Positions 35,362-44,524 of a stretch of 64,000 nucleotides of DNA are shown in pieces. The stretch's first letter is position 1. Every line of letters starts with the position of its first letter. Source of the stretch: an uncultured Bacteroidales bacterium (GTDB lineage: Bacteria > Bacteroidota > Bacteroidia > Bacteroidales > Bacteroidaceae); the NCBI GenBank assembly GCA_902778625.1, contig CACYYM010000010.1, forward strand, positions 62,001 to 126,000, given 5' to 3'. The notes under the pieces are model-generated. The model had not been told where the DNA came from. It did no database searches and was given only the letters and a program-made list of their open reading frames with translations. Made by a program: the position numbers and the translations under genes.

Positions 35362-36690
35362 CTATACCTTATTATATATTACGTTTCCTTTGAGCGTAGC
35401 GCTGCTGCTGTCTGTGATGACGACGGGCACGGTCTGCCCTATCCGCAGGTCGCCGCGCGGCACGATGACCACTTTGTTCTGCCCGGTCCGGCCGAAGAGC
35501 TCGTCTTTGCTACGCTTGCTGATGCCTTCGAGGAGGACATCATACTGCTTTCCGATGCACTTTCGGTTGGCTTCGGCGGAGAGCTCGTTCTGCAAGGCGA
35601 TGATTTCGTTCAGACGCCGTATTTTCACCTCCTCGGGCACGTCGTCGGGCAAGTGTTTGCTGGCATACGTTCCCGGTCGTTCGCTATACTTGAACATGAA
35701 GGCGCTGTCGTAGCCGACCTCACGCATAAGCGACAGGCTTTGCTGATGGTCCTCTTCCGTTTCACTGCTGTAGCCAACGAAAATGTCTGTCGAGATGGCG
35801 CAATCGGGCACGATGCGACGGATGGCAGCTACTCTCTCGAGGTACCACTCCCGACTGTACTTGCGGTTCATGAGCTTCAGGATGCGGTCGCTTCCGCTTT
35901 GCACAGGCAGATGTATGTGGTGGCAAAGGTTCGGCTCCTCCGCAATAACGCGAAGTGTCTCGTCGCTCATGTCCTTGGGATGGGATGTCGTGAAACGCAC
36001 GCGCATCTGCGGCACTTCACGAGCCACAAGGCGCAGTAGCTCCGGGAACGTCGTGTCTCCGCAAAGATACGAGTTCACGTTCTGCCCGAGCAACGTCACC
36101 TCTTTGTAGCCACGCTCTTGCAAGTCGCGACACTCGCGCAGAATGCTTTCCACGTCCCGGCTGCGTTCGCGGCCTCTCGTATAGGGCACGATGCAGTAGT
36201 GGCAGAAGTTGTTGCAGCCGCGCATGATGCTGACGAAGCCCGAGATGTGCGGTCCGCAGATGCGCTGCGGCACAATGTCGCGATAGGTTTCCGTCGTTGA
36301 AAGCTCTACGTTGATAGCTTTGTGACCGCATTCAGCCTGTGCGATGAGGTCCGGCAGCGTGAGGTAGGCGTCCGGTCCTGCCACGAGATCAGCATGATGC
36401 GCCTCGATGAGCTGTTCCTTGACACGTTCCGCCATGCAGCCCAAGACACCGACAATAATGCGGCGACCAGTCTTCCGCTGCAAACTGTGGTAGTAGTCGA
36501 GGCGCGACAATATCTTCTGTTCGGCATTGTCGCGTACGGAACACGTATTCAGGAAGACGGCGTCAGCCTCGTCCTGACTCTCCGTCACTTCATATCCAGC
36601 CATACCCATGACGCTGGCCACGACTTCGCTGTCGGCCACGTTCATCTGGCATCCGTAAGTTTCTATGAGCAGCTTCTTCATCTTCAGCAT
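35362..36690 (-). CDS. miaB: tRNA-2-methylthio-N6-dimethylallyladenosine synthase
   Basis: About 442 residues from ATG 36690 (ATG 36681 also possible; GTG 36699 is less likely). Order: UPF0004 domain with ETYGCQMN, NTCSVRDNAEQK and GCMAERVKEQL (three Cys for one 4Fe-4S cluster), radical SAM core with RGCNNFCHYCIVPYTRGRE (CxxxCxxC), and a C-terminal TRAM domain. It thiomethylates i6A37 of tRNA. A TATCTTTG -7 box on the minus strand is at 36716-36723. Confidence 0.95.
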   Translation of the reverse strand: MLKMKKLLIETYGCQMNVADSEVVASVMGMAGYEVTESQDEADAVFLNTCSVRDNAEQKILSRLDYYHSLQRKTGRRIIVGVLGCMAERVKEQLIEAHHADLVAGPDAYLTLPDLIAQAECGHKAINVELSTTETYRDIVPQRICGPHISGFVSIMRGCNNFCHYCIVPYTRGRERSRDVESILRECRDLQERGYKEVTLLGQNVNSYLCGDTTFPELLRLVAREVPQMRVRFTTSHPKDMSDETLRVIAEEPNLCHHIHLPVQSGSDRILKLMNRKYSREWYLERVAAIRRIVPDCAISTDIFVGYSSETEEDHQQSLSLMREVGYDSAFMFKYSERPGTYASKHLPDDVPEEVKIRRLNEIIALQNELSAEANRKCIGKQYDVLLEGISKRSKDELFGRTGQNKVVIVPRGDLRIGQTVPVVITDSSSATLKGNVIYNKV

Positions 36691-36833
36691 GGGGTACACT
36701 TCCCCATTTTCGCCGCAAAGATACTACTTTTTTGCGAGAATTGCGATTTTCTGCGGACAAAATATGTCTTTTTAGCCGTTTCTGTGGTTAAATAATGTGA
36801 AAGGTGGCAGTTCGTTCGGCGTAGGGCAAAAAA

Positions 36834-36919
36834 AAACGCCGCAGGCGGCGATTTAATTTCCGCGTGCGGCGATGGCAATCCCCACGTGCGGCGTTGGCAA
36901 TCCCCGCAGGCGGCGTTTG
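36834..36919. repeat. 22-bp palindromic array R7 (GC-type), four units
   Basis: CCGC words start at 36839, 36860, 36882 and 36904 (steps 21, 22, 22). Cores are GCAGG at the two ends and CGTGC (inverted GCACG) in the two middle units. On the minus strand the array runs out into GGCGTTTTTTTTT, making it a good intrinsic terminator for ddh, whose stop codon at 36929 is only 10 bp away. Confidence 0.9.
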
Positions 36920-36928
36920 AAATCCCCC

Positions 36929-37828
36929 TTAGACAAGATGCCCGATTATCTGCTCGCGATCGCCCGGCAGATAGTCGATGACGGGTATCTCTATCATCGT
37001 GTATGCTCCGGGCTGCTGCTTCATCGTGGCACGAGCGGCATTGACAAGCACCTGAGCCGTGAGGGCTGGATTGTTGATTTTCATGTTGAACTCGAAGAGC
37101 TGATTGTGCGTCTGGCCGCTCACGCCCTTGCGGACGAGGTTTACACCGTGGCCGACGTCGTTCAGCGCATCGACGCTCTCCACCTGGAAGACGTGTGTCT
37201 CGTCGTTGGCAAAATAGGGGTCGGCCTTGATGTCCTTCGTCACCTCCTCGAGGCTCACGCCGTCCTCCAGCTCAACATACACCATGCGGCGGTGGATGCC
37301 TTCGCCCACGGGAATGGTCATCGAAAGCGCATCCTTCACACCCGCCTTGCTGCGGACGCAGACACTATGTCCCATCGAGCGCCCCGGGCCGAAGTTCGTG
37401 TAGGTAAGTCCCTTAGGAGCGAGGCTCTCCATCAGCGTGCGGACGATACTGTCGCTGCCTGGGTCCCATCCGGCCGAGATGATGCTCACGGCCCCGTGTT
37501 GCTTGGCGGCAGCCGAAAGCGAGCGACGGAGGTCGAGAATTGACGTGTGGATGTCGAAGCTGTCCACCGTGTTGATGCCCAGGGCGAGGCATTTCAGCGC
37601 ATGTTCCTCGACGGAGCGCGTCGGCGTGGCAAGTATCGCCACATCCACCTTGCCAAGTTCCGTGATGTCCTTCACCACCTTATAATCAGCCAGCTCAGCC
37701 GGCTTGTCGGCTGCGCCATTACGGCGAACGATGCCTGCAATCTCCATGTCGGGGGCCGCCTGCAAAGCCTGAACTGTGTACCTTCCAATGTTGCCGTAGC
37801 CTACAACAGCAATTCTTAACTTCTCCAT
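36929..37828 (-). CDS. ddh: meso-Diaminopimelate dehydrogenase
   Basis: 299 residues. GYGNIGRYTVQALQ is the NADP-binding Rossmann motif; SFDIHTSI, SAGWDPGSDSIVRTLME and GPGRSMGHSVCVRSK are diagnostic of Ddh, which makes meso-DAP from tetrahydrodipicolinate by reductive amination, for lysine and peptidoglycan. A TATCTTTG -7 box on the minus strand is at 37869-37876. Monocistronic. Confidence 0.93.
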   Translation of the reverse strand: MEKLRIAVVGYGNIGRYTVQALQAAPDMEIAGIVRRNGAADKPAELADYKVVKDITELGKVDVAILATPTRSVEEHALKCLALGINTVDSFDIHTSILDLRRSLSAAAKQHGAVSIISAGWDPGSDSIVRTLMESLAPKGLTYTNFGPGRSMGHSVCVRSKAGVKDALSMTIPVGEGIHRRMVYVELEDGVSLEEVTKDIKADPYFANDETHVFQVESVDALNDVGHGVNLVRKGVSGQTHNQLFEFNMKINNPALTAQVLVNAARATMKQQPGAYTMIEIPVIDYLPGDREQIIGHLV

Positions 37829-38282
37829 GTCAATATACTTTTAGTTACTTATTTCTTGATTTCGGCGACAAAGATACATCAATTTCCCGATACGAACAAC
37901 AAAATGCTCACTTTTTATAGCTAAAGAGAAAAATTTGCATAGCGAGGCCGCTCTCTTCACTTCCAGAAGCCTGCCAATTGCCTCACGTCGGCCAAAAATC
38001 CGTCAACAGTCATTTTCCTTCTCGCCACGTGTCTTTTTCATCCTATACATATATATATTTATTATGGTTTTCGCGAGAATTTGACGAACTCGACGCGCCC
38101 CTCCTTCCTTCGGCTGCAAAAATTCAAAAAGTTTTCCAACGGAAACAACGCACATACAAGCAGAAATATACTTTTTGGAAAACTTTCTGTTTTGCCGAAT
38201 GCATTTATAGCACTACCCTTCAAGTACTTAACTTTTCGTTTTGGAAAACTTTTCTTTTTCTCTTACTTTTTTCTTGTTTTAT
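37829..38282. other. Long nrdD upstream region with repeated GGAAAACTTT words
   Basis: No convincing gene. Three copies of a related word occur: AAAAGTTTTCCAAC (about 38127, inverted), CTTTTTGGAAAACTTTCT (about 38170) and GTTTTGGAAAACTTTTCTT (about 38239). They precede the nrdD promoter and could be operators for an anaerobiosis or nucleotide regulator. The classical NrdR box is not seen. Confidence 0.4.
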
Positions 38283-38314
38283 TTTGGTCAACTCGAAAAA
38301 AGTTTCTACCTTTG
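38283..38314 (+). promoter_or_regulatory. Promoter of nrdDG
   Basis: TTTG (38283-38286), 20 bp, TACCTTTG (38307-38314): exact Bacteroidetes consensus, 55 bp before the ATG. Confidence 0.85.
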
Positions 38315-38369
38315 TAGTCGTTTTCCGTGAAGCAGGAAATCAGAGTTAAAATTAACACACTATACCATC

Positions 38370-40529
38370 ATGATCGTAATCAAAAGAGACGGCTCGCCGG
38401 AAGAGTTTAATCGAGCCAAAATTAAGAATGCCATCATCGGGGCATTACAGTCGGTGAACAAACTTGACAAGGAGAAGATCAAGAGCGTTGCCACCGACTT
38501 GAGTGAAAGCATTTCAGTCCGCGACGGTTATACAGTGGAGGAGATTCAGAACCGTGTGGAGCTGGCTTTGATGCAGAACGGCTACTACGACGAAGCCAAA
38601 GCCTACATCCTCTACCGCCAACAGCATGCCGAGGCTCGCTTCATCAAGGAGCGCATCGACTACATGAACGAGTACAGCCACAGCGATGACAACGCGGCCA
38701 CCGCATCGGAGACTGACGCCAACGCCAACGTGACGATGAAGAACGTGGCGAATCTGGAAGGCGAGGTCTATAAGACCACAAACCGCGTCATTCAGCGCCA
38801 GCGCATGAAGGACAAACTAAACCAGATGTACCCCGAGGTGTCGAAACAGTACGAGGCCGACCTGAACCACCACATCATTTACACTCACGATGAAGCCTCT
38901 ACGCCCGTGCTGAAGCAGTACTGCATGGCAGTCAGCCTCTACCCCCTGATGACGGACGGCGTGGGCAACATCGACGGCGTCACACCCGGCCCGCCAAACG
39001 ACCTGCAGTCTTTCTCGGGACAAATCACTAACCTCACTTTCCTGCTCTCTTCCCAGTGCAAGGGTGCCGTGGCGTTCGGTGAATACTTCGTCGTGCTGAA
39101 CTATTACATCATCTCGGAGTTCGGCCAGAAATGGTACGAGCATCTCGACGACGTGGCAACGACAAGCGTCTGCCTGCAGCAGCGCACGGTACGCGAACAT
39201 ATTCTCAAAGCCTTCAAGCAGTTCATCTGGGGCATCAACCAGCCCGCAGGCAACCGTTCCTACCAGTCTCCCTTCACGAACGTCTCCTACTACGATCACA
39301 CATACTTCAACAGTCTCTTTGCCGACTTCTGCTACCCCGACGGCACAAAGCCCGAGTGGAAAGCTGTCGACACGCTGCAGCGCATGTTTATGAAGTGGTT
39401 CAACAAGCTTCGCCTGAAGCAGCTGCTCACGTTCCCTGTCGAGACGATGGCCATGGTCTATGACCCTGAAACCAAAGACATCATCGACAAGGACTACAAG
39501 GACTTCACCGCTGAAATGTATGCCGAGGGACATTCCTTCTTCACATACATTTCGGACAGCGCCGACTCCCTCGCTTCGTGCTGCCGACTGAAGAACGAAC
39601 TCACCGAGAACACCTTCAATCCCACTTCAGGACTGACGGGCGTGATGACAGGTTCGTGCAACGTCATCACCCTGAACATCAACCGCATCGTGCAGGACGC
39701 CAAGCGCTCTGTCTCTGTAGCAGAAGGCAACTTCGACTTCTACGCCTTCCTGCGCCTTTACCTCACCACCATCCTGGAGCGCGTATATAAGTACCACATC
39801 GCTTACAAGACTATGCTCTATGAGATGGAAGACCGCGGCATGTTCGCAGCCTCGAACGGCGGCTACATCTACATCAGCAAGCTCTACTCCACCATCGGCA
39901 TCAACGGACTGAACGAGGCCGCACGCTTCCTGGGACTTGAGGTCGGCAACAATCCCGAGTATATCAAGTTCCTGCAGCTCATCCTGGGCACCATCAAGGA
40001 AGAGAATAAGCGCCACAGCATCCACGATAAGAAGAAGCCCTTCCTGTTCAACTCTGAGGTTGTGCCTGCAGAGGGACTGGGTGGCAAGAACTACAGATGG
40101 GACAAGGAGGATGGTTATTGGGTGCCCGAGGACGAGAATCTCTACAACTCCTACTTCTACGATGCTCACGACGACACACGCGTGCTGGACAAGTTCATCC
40201 TGCATGGCCGTCAGACTTACCAGTACACCGATGGCGGCAGCGCTCTGCACTGCAACCTGCAGGACCACCTTTCGAAGGAGCAATACCTCAAGCTCATCGA
40301 CTTCGCCATCGAGAATGGAACGTCGTACTACACCTTTAACATTCCCAACTCGAAGTGCGAGGACTGCGGCCACATTATCAAAAAGCCCATCGAGGTTTGC
40401 CCGTGCTGCGGCAGTTCGAACATCACGCAGTACACCCGCATCATCGGTTACCTGCGCCCCATCCCCGCCTTCGGTCGCGACCGCCAGATAGAGGCTGCGA
40501 AACGTACCTACAGTTGTGGCCTGGGATGA
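38370..40529 (+). CDS. nrdD: Anaerobic ribonucleoside-triphosphate reductase (class III)
   Basis: 719 residues. An ATP-cone regulatory domain (about 1-90, MIVIKRDGSPEEFNRAKIKN) precedes the ten-stranded barrel. A C-terminal zinc site is visible as two CxxC pairs (CEDCGH and CPCCGS), and RIIGYLRP carries the expected glycyl-radical Gly. It reduces NTPs to dNTPs without oxygen after activation by NrdG, whose gene overlaps its stop by 4 bp. Confidence 0.94.
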   Translation: MIVIKRDGSPEEFNRAKIKNAIIGALQSVNKLDKEKIKSVATDLSESISVRDGYTVEEIQNRVELALMQNGYYDEAKAYILYRQQHAEARFIKERIDYMNEYSHSDDNAATASETDANANVTMKNVANLEGEVYKTTNRVIQRQRMKDKLNQMYPEVSKQYEADLNHHIIYTHDEASTPVLKQYCMAVSLYPLMTDGVGNIDGVTPGPPNDLQSFSGQITNLTFLLSSQCKGAVAFGEYFVVLNYYIISEFGQKWYEHLDDVATTSVCLQQRTVREHILKAFKQFIWGINQPAGNRSYQSPFTNVSYYDHTYFNSLFADFCYPDGTKPEWKAVDTLQRMFMKWFNKLRLKQLLTFPVETMAMVYDPETKDIIDKDYKDFTAEMYAEGHSFFTYISDSADSLASCCRLKNELTENTFNPTSGLTGVMTGSCNVITLNINRIVQDAKRSVSVAEGNFDFYAFLRLYLTTILERVYKYHIAYKTMLYEMEDRGMFAASNGGYIYISKLYSTIGINGLNEAARFLGLEVGNNPEYIKFLQLILGTIKEENKRHSIHDKKKPFLFNSEVVPAEGLGGKNYRWDKEDGYWVPEDENLYNSYFYDAHDDTRVLDKFILHGRQTYQYTDGGSALHCNLQDHLSKEQYLKLIDFAIENGTSYYTFNIPNSKCEDCGHIIKKPIEVCPCCGSSNITQYTRIIGYLRPIPAFGRDRQIEAAKRTYSCGLG

Positions 40530-40990
40530 AATACGTTGATGTCAAGGAGGTCTTTGCAGAGATTCCCGACGAGATAACGTTGGCCGTCAGCATCAGTGGT
40601 TGCCCGATACGCTGCCCTGGCTGTCACAGCCAATATCTCTGGGCGGATACTGGCGAGCCGCTTACGGTGGAGGCAGTGGCAGAGATGCTGAAGAGCCATG
40701 TCGGCATCACGTGCCTCTGCCTGATGGGGGGCGACCAAGACCCCGCCGAAATTGACAGGCTGGCCCATTGGACGAAAGAGAACTCGAAGGTCCGCACGGC
40801 ATGGTACAGCGGGCGAGACAAATTGCCGCCCGAGATAAGGTTAGAGAACTTCGACTACCTGAAGACAGGCCCTTACGATGCAAAGCGAGGACCACTGAAC
40901 GCCAGGACAACCAACCAAAGGCTCTACCGCGTGGAGCGAAAGGGAGCAACGCTGGAACTCACGGACATCACGCATCGCTTCTGGAAATAA
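40526..40990 (+). CDS. nrdG: Anaerobic ribonucleotide reductase activating protein
   Basis: 154 residues from ATG 40526 (overlap ATGA with nrdD); the longer upstream frame lies inside nrdD and is rejected. The radical SAM cluster motif is CPIRCPGCHS (CxxxCxxC) at residues 26-33. It generates the glycyl radical on NrdD using SAM and a 4Fe-4S cluster. Followed at 41009 by a strong terminator. Confidence 0.93.
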   Translation: MKYVDVKEVFAEIPDEITLAVSISGCPIRCPGCHSQYLWADTGEPLTVEAVAEMLKSHVGITCLCLMGGDQDPAEIDRLAHWTKENSKVRTAWYSGRDKLPPEIRLENFDYLKTGPYDAKRGPLNARTTNQRLYRVERKGATLELTDITHRFWK

Positions 40991-41008
40991 GACGCCAGGC
41001 GACATTTT

Positions 41009-41059
41009 ACAGCATGAGTAAACTTTTACGATGTAAGGTTCACTCATGCTGTTTTTTTT
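41009..41059 (+). terminator. Intrinsic terminator of nrdDG
   Basis: ACAGCATGAGT (41009-41019) and ACTCATGCTGT (41042-41052) are perfect 11-bp inverted repeats followed by a run of T. Confidence 0.88.
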
Positions 41060-44000
41060 ATCTCATCATGAACTTCTTGCCGCCTCGGATGTAGATGTGG
41101 CCCGGCTGGGGATTGGCGACGCGACGGCCGAGGAGGTCGTATGTCTCATTGACCATTGACCATTTACCATTTACCATTTCCTCCTCGGGAAGTTGCTCGA
41201 TGCCGTCTATCATGTCGTCCGTGAGGTCGCCCACGATGGTGCCGAACTTGGCCCAATCCGATGCCAGGTAGGCCTCGAGAGCACTGGGATAGACGTGTAT
41301 CGTGGGGTTGCTGTTGAAGATATAGGCGGCGAGGGCCGGCGGATTGAGTGCCTTGACGTACGCATGCTTGACGGGAGAGTTGTAGAATACGCCTTGACTG
41401 ATGGTCGCGACGCTTCTGCCGATGATGACCGTCGTGAGCATCTCGCAGCCGCCGAAGGCTTCGAGGCCGATCGACGTCACAAGGTCAGGGATGTCTGCCA
41501 TCTTGAGTCCTGAGAAACGGAACGCACGGTCGCCTATCGAGGTGATTGAGTAAGGCAGGCGAATCGAGACGAGATTCTTGAAACTGTCGAAAGCATAGGC
41601 TCCCATTACATTGTTTGCAGTGTGGTAAGACGAATAATATGCCACGCCGCCGCTGACGATGTTTGCGCTGGCAAGGTCTATCGATTGCAAATTGCCGCTG
41701 CTGATGAGGCCCCTCAGGTACTTGATGTCCGTGCCATTGATGTTCCCAATGACGGTTGCCTTGATGGCCTGGCCTGTCAGTTCTTGCGAAAGCGTGCCGG
41801 CTTCTGCAAGTTTGACAATCTCTGCGCCACTGCCCACTCTCGTAATTTCGTGTAGCGAGCCGTCGGCATCGTAAGAATAAAGCGTAAAGCCGCAGCCTAA
41901 GCTTGACGGTATGCAGAAGTGCTTGGCATTGGCAACGAAAATAAGGTTGTCGCTCGCATCAAGTGCCAAGAAGCCCAAGCCGCCCTCGCCTTCCAGCGCA
42001 TAGAGCGAGTCGGCATCCAGATAGGTATATGCAGAAGGCGCACACGCTCCTGGCAAATAGTCAGTGAACTGACCCACGTCTCCGCACTGGCCGACCTTCT
42101 CCGACTCACGCCGCTTCTTGCCGGCCGTCGTGAGGAAGTCTGTCGTGAGGACGTAATCGGCACGGTCTTCGATGAAGAGAATCTCGATGTTCTTCTTCGG
42201 ATATTGTGCTATCTCGGCAAGCGTGTTGTTGATGTCGGACTGATAAACCGTCATGTAATGAGCACCGTAGTCGTTGACGACGTAATTGTCGAGCGGCTCG
42301 AAGAAGCCCCAGATGCGAAAGAAGTCAGTGAGGTCTTCCTGTGCCACCTCGCAAACTTTACGGACGAACTTGAGGCAACCGGTGTTGGAGCTGTAGAGAG
42401 TCAGCGGGTCGTTGCGGAGAGCTTTGAACAGCTCTGGGTAGAACGACGTGTTATGTTGGGCAAGATGGTAATAGAGATAGAGCTGCCAGTACATGCGCAT
42501 CTGGCTGTCGAGCGGTCGCGTGAAGAAAGGTTCGTGACGCGCTGCTTCGTCCATAATGGTGGCGAGTGAGTTACCACTCGACGTGATGAGCCCGTCATGG
42601 AAACGCACATAGTTGGAGAAGAGGTTGTTGCTGACCTCTGTGCCGCCTTCGACGGTGATGGCTCCTTGGTTGTTGTGCCCGCATTCATGTGCGGAACACC
42701 AGTCGTCGAAAGTTGTCGTTTTGCTGACATCGAAGGAGCTCTGTACGCAGCCCTGTGTGTTGTACATCGTGCGGAACCATGCCGAGTTGGCATAGCCGCC
42801 GTCGGTCGATTCGCCTTCAATTGCGAAGTTTGGGTTGTTGTAGTATTGCGGGAAGTACGACTCGCCTCCGGAGATGTAGAAAGGTGCTGCTGCTCGCGAG
42901 CCTGATGCGACAGACTCGCAGATGCCCATGAGTTCCTTTTCCCAGACGGTCAGGCTGTCGAACCAGCAGATGCTCTTATCGATGGTGCGTTTCCAAACAT
43001 TCTTGTAGGTACTTGTCTTGAAATTGAAGAGCGATTGCCCGCCCTTGACGGTGAAGCGCTCGTGCTTGGCTGTGCGGAGGATTGCCCTGTAGTCGGCTTC
43101 GCTGTGGCGACCGATGTCGTAGTAGCCGTTCACGAGTCCGCCCTCGATGTGTATCTTGAGCTCGGGCCATTCGCTGAGTGTCTTCGTCATCGATTTTGTA
43201 TCGGCTGTATATATAATATAGTACAGGGCGTTCGGTATGCCGTCCACGACGTTCAGACCCGGCTTGAGCATCTTGCCCTGCGTGGCACTCGTGACGAGGT
43301 CGTTGCCTGTGCAGCCTGCGATGTAGAGTGTGGCGTCGGATGGGATTTCGCTATCGACGAAGACGTACAGCGGGTCGGAGCCGGTCGTATATATGCCGGT
43401 CGGGTTGCCCATGAAGGAGCCGCCGGTGCTCTTCAGCCTGCTGTTCCAGTAGCTGGCATCGCTGTAGGCTTTGTAGCTGTGGATGCGGAAATCTTTCTCG
43501 TAAGCAGCCCAATCTTCGTTCTTCAGCTTTAGGGCAATGGGTATCATGTACTCGGGCATACCTGCTTCGGTCAGCGCAGCCGTCAGAGTCGAATCGTCCA
43601 TTTCCTTGTACTCGGCTTTGAGCTCGGTACATGCGACGTCCTCGAAGAAGGTACTTGCCAAGCTGTTGACGACATCGCTGGAATCGGACTCTTCCTCGTA
43701 GTAGTTCTCCAACTTGCCGACAATCGTGCCGTATTGGTTCCAGGAGGAAGCCTTGTACTCTGCCAAGACACTGGAAAAGACGCGAATCGTCGGCCTTGCG
43801 GTGAAGATGTAGGCGTCGAGTGCTGGTGGCGTCTTTGGCTTCACATTTACAGTTGTAATGGAGGGTGAGTTATAGAAGACCGCCTGCCCCAGATGCGAGA
43901 CTTTCCTGCCGATGACGACTGTCTTGAGCGAATTGCAATTGGCAAATGATGCGCCGCCCAGGTTCGTGACGCCGTCGGGGACTTCTGCCTTGGTGATGCC

Positions 44001-44396
44001 TGACAACTGGAAGGCTGACTTGCGAATGTCCTTTGTCGTGGCGGGCAAAGTAACAGCGGTCAGTTTAGAACACTGGTAGAACATGGAGTCGCCTATGACG
44101 TCGTTCTCCGTCTTATGTGTGCTGAAGTATGCTTCGCCGCCGCTCACGATGCGGACTTCTTCGAGGTCGAGCCTCGTCAGCTTGCCCGCAGCAATTCTTT
44201 CACGGAGGAACTTGACATCGGTGCCATTGATGCGCCCCGTCAGCTTGACCAGCCTGCCAGCCGACTCCATGAGCGAGGCCAAAGTGCCGGCCGTTTCGAC
44301 ATGAATTGTGTCTGCCGACCTGGCACTCGATGCAAAGAGACAGGCTAGGCCGACCAATAGCGTTCGATAAGCCCTCTTATTTTCAATGCTTTTCAT
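41058..44396 (-). CDS. M60-like (enhancin/mucinase-type) metallopeptidase with BspA-like LRRs and T9SS tail, copy 1
   Basis: 1112 residues. Signal peptide 1-27. BspA-type leucine-rich repeats lie at about 40-215, an M60-like region at about 270-760, a second LRR block at about 880-1060, and a T9SS-type tail (YDLLGRRVANPQPGHIYIRG, then GKKFMMR). The zinc motif HECGHNNQ begins at His570 (gluzincin HExxH), with an EVSNN segment downstream as possible third-ligand region. M60 enzymes cleave mucin-type O-glycoproteins, so a secreted host-glycoprotein protease is likely. Just before the tail, MVNGKWSMVN is encoded by GTAAATGGT-type repeats. Full-length paralogue at 44525-47848. Confidence 0.85.
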   Translation of the reverse strand: MKSIENKRAYRTLLVGLACLFASSARSADTIHVETAGTLASLMESAGRLVKLTGRINGTDVKFLRERIAAGKLTRLDLEEVRIVSGGEAYFSTHKTENDVIGDSMFYQCSKLTAVTLPATTKDIRKSAFQLSGITKAEVPDGVTNLGGASFANCNSLKTVVIGRKVSHLGQAVFYNSPSITTVNVKPKTPPALDAYIFTARPTIRVFSSVLAEYKASSWNQYGTIVGKLENYYEEESDSSDVVNSLASTFFEDVACTELKAEYKEMDDSTLTAALTEAGMPEYMIPIALKLKNEDWAAYEKDFRIHSYKAYSDASYWNSRLKSTGGSFMGNPTGIYTTGSDPLYVFVDSEIPSDATLYIAGCTGNDLVTSATQGKMLKPGLNVVDGIPNALYYIIYTADTKSMTKTLSEWPELKIHIEGGLVNGYYDIGRHSEADYRAILRTAKHERFTVKGGQSLFNFKTSTYKNVWKRTIDKSICWFDSLTVWEKELMGICESVASGSRAAAPFYISGGESYFPQYYNNPNFAIEGESTDGGYANSAWFRTMYNTQGCVQSSFDVSKTTTFDDWCSAHECGHNNQGAITVEGGTEVSNNLFSNYVRFHDGLITSSGNSLATIMDEAARHEPFFTRPLDSQMRMYWQLYLYYHLAQHNTSFYPELFKALRNDPLTLYSSNTGCLKFVRKVCEVAQEDLTDFFRIWGFFEPLDNYVVNDYGAHYMTVYQSDINNTLAEIAQYPKKNIEILFIEDRADYVLTTDFLTTAGKKRRESEKVGQCGDVGQFTDYLPGACAPSAYTYLDADSLYALEGEGGLGFLALDASDNLIFVANAKHFCIPSSLGCGFTLYSYDADGSLHEITRVGSGAEIVKLAEAGTLSQELTGQAIKATVIGNINGTDIKYLRGLISSGNLQSIDLASANIVSGGVAYYSSYHTANNVMGAYAFDSFKNLVSIRLPYSITSIGDRAFRFSGLKMADIPDLVTSIGLEAFGGCEMLTTVIIGRSVATISQGVFYNSPVKHAYVKALNPPALAAYIFNSNPTIHVYPSALEAYLASDWAKFGTIVGDLTDDMIDGIEQLPEEEMVNGKWSMVNETYDLLGRRVANPQPGHIYIRGGKKFMMR

Positions 44397-44420
44397 GACT
44401 TCTTTCTTTTCTTGATTTTC

Positions 44421-44510
44421 AAACGCCGCACGCGAGGATTTAAACGCCGCACGCGGAAATGGCCAACGCCGCGTGCGGGGATTGCAATCGCCGCACGCGG
44501 CGTTTTTTTT
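44421..44510. repeat. 22-bp palindromic array R8 (GC-type), four units
   Basis: CGCCGC words at 44424, 44445, 44467 and 44489 (steps 21, 22, 22), with one inverted core (CGTGC) in unit three. The last unit, AACGCC-type arms with CGGCGTT and eight T, is a textbook terminator rightward. Lies 14 bp past the stop of the leftward paralogue gene at 44525. Confidence 0.9.
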
Positions 44511-44524
44511 GCCCTTTTCGGGGG

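Noticed and set aside
38120..38260. NrdR box or adenosylcobalamin riboswitch before nrdD
   Set aside because: The NrdR consensus palindrome and the B12-box were looked for and not seen.
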